From Pascua guehoae (lineage: Eukaryota > Basidiomycota > Tremellomycetes > Trichosporonales > Trichosporonaceae): DNA of 64,000 bases. This document shows positions 57,968 through 64,000 of this stretch, one piece after another. The stretch spans positions 1,179,925 through 1,243,924 of the forward strand of contig BCJX01000009.1 of assembly GCA_001600415.1 (NCBI GenBank), in the 5' to 3' direction. Positions within the stretch are counted from its first letter, which is position 1. Each line of letters opens with the position of its first letter. Below the pieces are notes generated by a model, which saw nothing but the letters and a program-made list of their open reading frames with translations, was not told the origin of the DNA and did not search any database. A program made the position numbers and the translations under genes.

Positions 57968-59418
57968 ATGCCCACGATGCGTCCACTGCGTCCTGCAGAG
58001 CGGCAATGGCTATTCGATCCATCCGCCCTCGATAAAACGCCCTCGCGTCTCGACGACATCCCGCTCCAGAGCGAGCTCGAGTCGCGCAAGCTGGCAATCG
58101 AGTGGATTCGCAGTCTGTGGTTGCGGGTCGCTGCGTGAGTGCAAGTCGGCATCACACCCGACGCCGCAATCGACGCTGACAACAGTGGCCACAGTGATGG
58201 CGATCCAGAGGCCACCACGGCCAAGGGTATTGTGACTGTCGGTGCAGTACTTGTACACCGCTTCTTCATGCGTCGGTCCATCAAGGACTTTGAGCCAAAG
58301 GTGAGCCTCGGACCGCAATGCCCATCACCACTCGACTGTATACCTATTGTGATGTGGCTTTACTTTCCTATACCCCGAGTTGTGTACTTGCAGTCACACA
58401 CTTCCCATGCTAATACCAGCTTATTGCACCGACCATCCTCTTCCTGTCGTCGAAAATCGAGGAGGGTCCATTGCGCCTGCGTCATATTGTCAACGCATGT
58501 CTGGCAAAGTTTGAACCCGGCGCTCCTCTCTGGGACCCATCCGAGGAGCCAGACGTACGTCCTGTTCCTTTCCCCGTGCTTGTGTTAACAGACCAGGTCC
58601 AGCCCCTAGAGTACCGTCGGTGGGAGAAGGAGATCCTTGCCGCCGAGGAGGTCGCCCTCGAGGCGCTCTGCTTCGACATGGCAGTCGAGCAGCCGTGGCC
58701 GGTCCTGCGGCGGAGTGTGAGGGGTCTAGACGCGATGTGGCTGGGTGAGGCCGAGGCAGAGTCGAGCGCGGCAGCCGAGGCACGCGCTACTGCCAATGGC
58801 AACGGGCACGAGTATGGAGGAAAGGGCAAGGGCCGCGCGACCGAGGCTGTCGTCAACGAGCTCGGCTGGGCGCTCCTCAACGAGGGTCTCCTGGCACCAC
58901 TCCCAGTCCTCCACTCTGCGCCAGTACTCGCACTCATGGCGTTTGTCCTCGTCCTCGCCATGTGTGACGAAATGCCCATTTCTGTGGCTACGGCGGCGGC
59001 GGCTGAGCTGGGGGCCAAGTTTGGCGTGGATGTCGAGTTTGATCCAGAGCTGGGCGCAAAGGGCGAAGACGTAAAGTCGGTGCAAGGTGAGTTGGGATCG
59101 TCATGTTGTTGTAAGCATGACCCGGCGCTGACGGCAGACGCGGTGCAGCAGTATATCGACTACTGTGATGCGGGTATCGTGGACAAGGGGCTAACCCAGT
59201 ACATTGTGGTGTGTTGGTCAAGTTACCCGCCAGCGCTTGCTCACCAGTGCCAGTCGGAGCCGTCTGCGGACGAACCGCGTACCTTCCGCCGTCGATTCAA
59301 GCAGACAACACGCAGGCCCGTCGCCAACGGCGTGGGCAAGTCGCCTGGCCCGGGTAAATCACCTGCACCTCACAAGTCTCCTGCACCAACAAATGGCGAC
59401 ACCCATCGGCCACAGTAG
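57968..59418 (+). CDS. Cyclin K/T-type cyclin (Pch1/Bur2/Ctk2-like)
   Basis: Best model, six exons: 57968-58134, 58186-58300, 58420-58554, 58597-59086, 59138-59205, 59248-59418; 381 aa. The start of the cyclin box QWLFDPSALDKTPSRLDDIP followed by ESRKLAIEWIRSL matches cyclin K/T subunits (YWYF...TPS..G). The second helix set is TTAKGIVTVGAVLVHRFFMR, and the cyclin signature is LIAPTILFLSSKIEEGPLRL followed by LRHIVNACL. Residues about 150-300 hold the second cyclin fold (PLEYRRWEKEILAAEEVALE, LEALCFDMAVEQPW). Such cyclins activate Cdk9/Cdk12-type kinases that phosphorylate the Pol II CTD. An Ala/Gly-rich insertion (AEAESSAAAEARATANG) lies in the second fold. The last three introns are stopless multiples of three, so their boundaries are less certain. 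Divergent from GRS1 with 259 bp between start codons. Confidence 0.8.
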
Positions 59419-59571
59419 TTGTGTAGCATGTTACAAGCAGAGCGTTGTGTCCGAAGCATCTTAGAACCATACTAGCACATCAGAAACACCATTGCGTAGC
59501 ATTTTTGTATCGTCGCATGACACATCGCATGACATATGAATGATAGTGTACAACATGACTGTGGAATTCGT

Positions 59572-60630
59572 CTAGACACCAATGGAAGCGAGCCAGCGCC
59601 GTGGGCCGTCGGTGGCGCCTCGTCCGCGTCCGGCCCCAGGTGCAAGGAGCATGGAGGGGAGAAGCGGGTTGGCGCTGGTTGCTGACGCCTTGCGGTTCTT
59701 TTGTGATGTCTGGGCTGGATGTTAGAGAGCACAAACAGAAGTGAAGCGAGAGATAGGGGCGAGGATATTCCAAGGAGTGATGGAGGTAAAGAGCCAAGGC
59801 CCAGAGTGGGAAGATGAGAGAGAGGAGCGCGAGGATGGGGCGAGGGCCGCACCCCATCACACTGCTGGCCATCTAAAGAGCGAGAATGAGGACAGTGGAT
59901 CTGGACTGGCCATACTCACCGCACAAGCTGATCTCGTTGATGTTGGTTTCGAGCACAAGACCGCCCTGGATGATCTCGTTCAGGACATATTGTACCTGCT
60001 GGGTCAGAAGTCACCTGCAGCACTGTAACCCACCTCGTCAAAGTGGAAGATGAGGTCGAGCTCGCAGACGTTCTCGAAGGCCCGGTCGAGAGCCTCGACA
60101 AACACCTGAATCAGGTCGAGGATACCGAGTTCGCTCTCTGCGCCATCGACGACAAAGCTGGAGGTCAGTTATCACCCTGACACGATCTTCCCATGCGGCC
60201 TCGTCGTTCACTCCCCAAGCACACTGCCATACGGTCTTTCGATGGCCACGCCTCAACACGATCTCAGTCACGCCACCGACATTCCCTACGCACACAAAGA
60301 AGAGCGTCGCATAGTGGCGGTAAATGACGCGCGTGTCGTCCTCATCCGAGCGCGTCCGCGGCACGCCAGCGGGTGTAGTCTTGTCACTCGCCGCGCCGTT
60401 TGTGTTTGGGGAAGGGAAGACGAGCTCTGGCGCGTCGAGAAAGTTGCACACCCCCGCGGGCCGGTCAGAGATCAGGGAGAAGATTTGTGAGATGAGCGCC
60501 TGCTGCCGGAGGGGCGGGAGGGTGGTGAAGAACTTGGACAGGCGGGGCTTGCCTGCCTCGTCAGCGCGAGTGACGTGGGCATGGGCGGCGGCGTACCATG
60601 GGTGTTGAAGATGAGGACGGCGTGGATCAT
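59572..60630 (-). CDS. APS3: AP-3 adaptor complex sigma subunit
   Basis: Five exons: 60630-60597, 60552-60294, 60157-60034, 59995-59920, 59714-59572; 211 aa. The sequence starts MIHAVLIFNTHGKPRLSKFF, continues with NFLDAPELV, YRHYATLFFVFVVDGAESEL, GILDLIQVFVEALDRAFENV, ELDLIFHFDE, VQYVLNEIIQGGLVLETNIN. The GKPRLSKF and ESELGILDLIQVFVE blocks fit AP-3 sigma. A ~30-residue Thr/Pro/Asp-rich insertion precedes YRHYATLFF. The short C-terminal tail ends RRWLASIGV. AP-3 sorts cargo from endosomes or Golgi to the vacuole. Exon 4 has a CAGCAG tandem acceptor (59996-60001 on the minus strand). Convergent with the cyclin gene, 153 bp apart. Confidence 0.92.
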
Positions 60631-61511
60631 GGCGGCTGCAATGCGCTCTGGTTACACCGGCGTATGCAGATTTGCTTGTACAGTACGGCCGGATGGGTGG
60701 CGGCCTTGAGGTGTGACTGGATCGAGTGATCTGTGCTTTTGGTTTATTGTTGTTGCAGGCAGGCAGTTGTTGCAGGATGGAGGTTGGTCGGTCGGAGGGA
60801 GAGCAATTGGCCGAAGCGAGGAAAGGGAAGGTGTAGGTGACGCTGCCACGGTGAATGCTGACGCTTTGCTGACGTTTCGAACCTGATCACACACACGCAC
60901 AGACCCCCCTCCACCACACAGCCAACAGGCTGCAGCCAGCCAACAGGCACACGACTTGTCAGCCAACAGTCACGCTCAAAGGGACCATGGGCATTGTCAA
61001 GTTCTCAATCGACAGGTCACAAGGGAAAGTTATACAACGAGATGCACATGCATACAGCATCGCATGGACGCACGCGTGACAGCGCTTGGACGACGTACGA
61101 CCCCATCTAACAATGCAAAGAGTTGCGATTGGTATACGTCCCAGCCTCGGAGCATACTACTTTGTCACTGTGCACAGTGCAAGACTTGGCACAAGGTCAC
61201 CCCCAGGCCAGGCTAAACCGGGTCGCCTCAGGGTGTGACGCTGGAGGAAAAGCGCAGTAGTGGGAAATAATTAATGACGTGTAATACTAGTGTTTAGATG
61301 TTTGATAAAGCCTGAAATTTGTGTTGCCGGCGTGTGCGTCGTGGACGCTGGGACGCGCTGCTGGCCCCTCCCGCCTGGGGTGCGACCCCCAAACGCACTT
61401 TTGTTGGCCGCCATCCAACTTTTTCCCTTCCATCAACCTCCTCTCTTCTCTCCCATCAAAAACCCTCCTTTGCCCTCGAGGCACACATCACTCCACGCGC
61501 GGTTGCCCAAC
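60631..61511. promoter_or_regulatory. Divergent APS3/KAP123 intergenic region
   Basis: 881 bp between two start codons. The last 130 bp before the KAP123 ATG are pyrimidine-rich (TCAACCTCCTCTCTTCTCTC) and probably the 5' UTR; an AT-richer stretch lies at 61260-61320. No gene or tRNA recognised. Confidence 0.45.
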
Positions 61512-64000
61512 ATGGACGTGAGTACACCCCGCTCGCACACCGCCCCAGCTATCGCTGCTGCGTTGGCGACGACGACGCGCTCCCCGCCAGCTCCAGAGCT
61601 AACAGACACAGCCCGCTTACATTCAAAACCTCCACCAGCTGCTCGAGGCCACCATCGCGCCTGACACCAATGTGATCAAGCAGGTGCGTTTCTCTCTCCC
61701 TTGGCCGCTTGCAGGTGCTCCTGTGGCACGGCTCCCTAGCTGCTTCTAGTCGCCATCTAGCTAGCTAGCTGTGGCGAGCGACCACCCGAGCCACAACCGT
61801 ACGAGAGCCAGATCGCTGACATAGTTTCCAGGCCACGACGCAGCTCAACACCCAGTTCTACAAGACCGCCGACTGCGTTCCCGCTCTTTACGAGATTGCG
61901 GCTACGAGCCCAAACCAGGCGGTACGTTGATGACTCTCTCTCTGTCGCTCTCTCCCGTTATTCCGAGACGAACGTGCCGTTTGGCGACGCCAAGCCTGTC
62001 CCGAAAAATTCTGTCGAGCAGAGGTGTCAGATGGGATGGGACAGACTTGCGTGGCCCAAAAGGGTGGTGGCGAATGACGGCGCACAGACCCCCTTCTCTC
62101 CTTTGCAGGATGGGACCCAAGCCCCTGTGGCGCATGTTGCAACGGGCATTGGCACTGGCGTTTGGCGTTTTGTTTCTTTTTTTTTTTCACCAAAGCCAAC
62201 AATTTTTTTTTTCAACAACGCCGCGTTCCATCATCCTCGACTTTCTGTTGGCTCATGCTGATACACTCCAGATCCGTCAATTGGCTGCTGTCGAGTTGAG
62301 GAAACGTGTCTCGAAGCTTTGGAAGAAGACCCCTGAGCCTGTGCGCCTTCAGATCAAGCAGAACATCCTTTCTCGCTTGACACAGGAGCCGACGTGAGCT
62401 AGGCTGGGAGACTAAAAGCCCAAACTGGTGTGCTGACTGGTACTTAGTCGCATCGTTCGCCACTCTCTTGCCCGTGCCGTGTCTGCTATTGCCGACCATG
62501 AGCTCACTGTCAACCCCCCTCAGTGGCCCGACCTCATGCCCGGCCTCTACCAGGCCGCGCAGTCCCCAGACGTGACCCACCGTGAGACTGCCATCTACGT
62601 CCTGTACTCGCTCCTTGACACGGTCATGGACTCGTTTGAGACTCAGCTCAAGACCATGTTTGAGCTCTTCTCCAAGAGCCTCGTCGACCCCGAGTCTGGT
62701 GTTGTCCGCACCACCACCCTCCGTGCCCTCGGCAAGGTCGCCGAGAACATTTCTGGCGACGACAAGAACGACGTCAAGGCGTTCAGCGACCTCATTGTGC
62801 CCATGCTCAAGGTCCTCCAGCAGGCCGTTGCCGACGGTGACGACGAGGGTGTGAAGAACGCCTACGATGTCTTTGAGACGCTCCTCATCATTGAGGCACC
62901 TTTGGTTTCCAAGCACGTGTCCGAGCTTGTCCAGTGCTTCCTCGGCATTGCTGCCAACCAGGAGGTTGACGAGAGCATGCGCTGCGGTGCTCTCAACGTT
63001 CTCGCCTGGATTGTTCGCTACAAGCGCTCCAAGGTCCAGGCTCTTGGCCTCGCCAAGCCCATCATTGAGGGCCTCCTCCCCATTGGCTGCGAGGACGACC
63101 CGGAGGACGTTGACGAGGACTCTCCGTCGCGCCTTGCCTTCCGCTGCCTCGACGCTCTCGCCCAGGCCCTCCCCCCCATGCAGGTCTTCCCTGTCCTCTC
63201 GGCACAGCTCCAGACCTACATGTCGTCGCCCGACATGCGCATGCGCAAGTCGGCGCTCATGGCCTTTGGTGTTTCGGTCGAGGGCTGCTCCGAGTTTATC
63301 CGCCCCCACGTCGACCAGCTCTGGCCTGTCATTGAGGGCGGTCTCCAGGACCAGGAGGTTGTTGTTCGCAAGGCTGCCTGCATTGCCCTGGGTTGCCTCT
63401 GCGAGTGGCTCCCGGAGCCCTGCGCCCTGCGCCACGCCACCATTGTCCCCATTCTCTTTGACCTCATTGTCGACCCCAGCACGCAGAAGAACGCCTGCAC
63501 GTGCCTCGACTCGTACTTAGAGATTCTCGGTGACGACATTGTCAACTACCTTCCCCTTCTCATGGAGCGTCTTCTCATCCTCCTCGAGAACGGCCCCATC
63601 CCCGTCAAGATCACCGTCACTGGTGCTATTGGCTCGGCCGCGCACGCCGCCAAGGACAAGTTTGGCCCTTACTTTGAGCAGACCATCAAGCGTCTCGTGC
63701 CGTTCATTACCCTCACTGGCACCGACGAGGAGAGCGACCTCCGTGGTGTCGCGACCGACACGATTGGCACCATTGCCGAGGCTGTCGGCGCCGAGCTCTT
63801 CCGCCCCTACTTCCAGGACATGATGAAGGCGTCGTTTGAGGCCCTCACCATGGACAACACTCGTCTCCGCGAGTCGTCGTTCATCTTCTTTGGTGTCATG
63901 GCCCAGGTCTTTGAGGGCGAGTTTGCCGTCTACCTCCCCCAGTGTGTTCCCGCTCTCGTGGCCTCGTGCCAGCAGAACGAGACCTCGGACGAGTTCCTCG
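61512..64000 (+). CDS. KAP123: Importin beta-type karyopherin Kap123/importin-4, 5' part
   Basis: Partial at the right edge. Exons: 61512-61517 (only Met-Asp), 61612-61683, 61832-61921, 62272-62393, 62448 to beyond 64000; about 614 residues visible. The importin-beta N-domain motif appears as QNLHQLLEATIAPDTNVIKQ, ATTQL, IRQLAAVELRKRVSKLWKK. HEAT repeats follow (LPGLYQAAQSPDVTHRETAI-like helices, VLYSLLDTVMDSFETQL, MRMRKSALMAFGVSVEGC, VVVRKAACIALGCLCEWLPE, KNACTCLDSYLEILGDDIVN). Kap123/IPO4 imports ribosomal proteins and histones H3/H4. The 350-nt third intron is large for this window and contains two T8-T9 runs. Confidence 0.95.

Noticed and set aside
62212..63435. 407-codon frame antisense to KAP123
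   Set aside because: Shadow of the HEAT-repeat coding sequence, as with similar antisense frames in DBP2 (9812-10867) and CFT1 (1568-2404).

Overview
The window reads as a stretch of nuclear chromosome from a basidiomycete yeast, most likely a Tremellomycete (Cryptococcus/Trichosporon-like). Reasons: GC-rich coding DNA, many short introns (mostly 34-60 nt) with GT(G/A)NG donors and CTAAC/CTGAC branch motifs a few bases before the acceptor, intron-containing tRNA genes, and single-copy eukaryotic housekeeping genes at a density of about one per 4 kb. I saw no transposon, virus, CRISPR array or prokaryotic operon. The organism is an inference from gene structure.

Layout. 35-1194 (+) is the 3' part of a thymine/uracil-DNA glycosylase, converging on CFT1/CPSF160 (1385-5882, -). 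CFT1 is head-to-head with CYT1, cytochrome c1 (6542-7945, +). Then come DBP2, a DEAD-box helicase (9457-11943, +), and an RPAP1/Rba50-like protein (12434-16638, +), convergent with UPF2/NMD2 (17732-21635, -). UPF2 is head-to-head with a DCAF7/AN11 WD40 gene (22241-23704, +), which converges on ARC1 (24157-25595, -). ARC1 shares a divergent promoter with SUP35/eRF3 (26087-28523, +). MCM7 follows (29572-32734, +), then a triplicated tRNA-Ala(AGC) unit (33339-34205) and UAP1 (35273-37233, -). A 2.4-kb spacer leads to YVC1, a TRP-type vacuolar channel (39691-44772, -), and a WOPR-family transcription factor (45966-48106, -). About 7.1 kb without a recognisable gene lies upstream of the WOPR gene; it holds several minisatellites and one assembly gap. 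The right end has GRS1 (55254-57708, -) head-to-head with a cyclin K/T-type cyclin (57968-59418, +), APS3 (59572-60630, -), and the 5' part of KAP123/importin-4 (61512 to the window end, +).

Functionally this is a core-information block: mRNA 3'-end formation (CFT1), Pol II assembly and CTD kinase (RPAP1, cyclin), mRNA surveillance and remodelling (UPF2, DBP2), translation (ARC1, SUP35, GRS1, tRNA-Ala), replication and repair (MCM7, glycosylase) and nuclear import (KAP123). Vesicle/vacuole genes (APS3, YVC1), chitin-precursor synthesis (UAP1), respiration (CYT1) and one likely developmental regulator (WOPR) are interspersed. All exon models were built by hand from splice signals and frame. 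The summed exon lengths of every complete gene are multiples of three.

Most interesting signals: mirrored copies of the last CYT1 exon in its 3' flank; the tRNA-Ala tandem unit with diverged introns and shared stem mismatches; a large DBP2 intron at the site known to mediate autoregulation; likely dual-targeted GRS1 by leaky scanning; a PAM2-like motif plus prion-like and repeat region in SUP35; stopless 3n introns in the cyclin and WOPR genes; and a 37-G homopolymer in a YVC1 intron.
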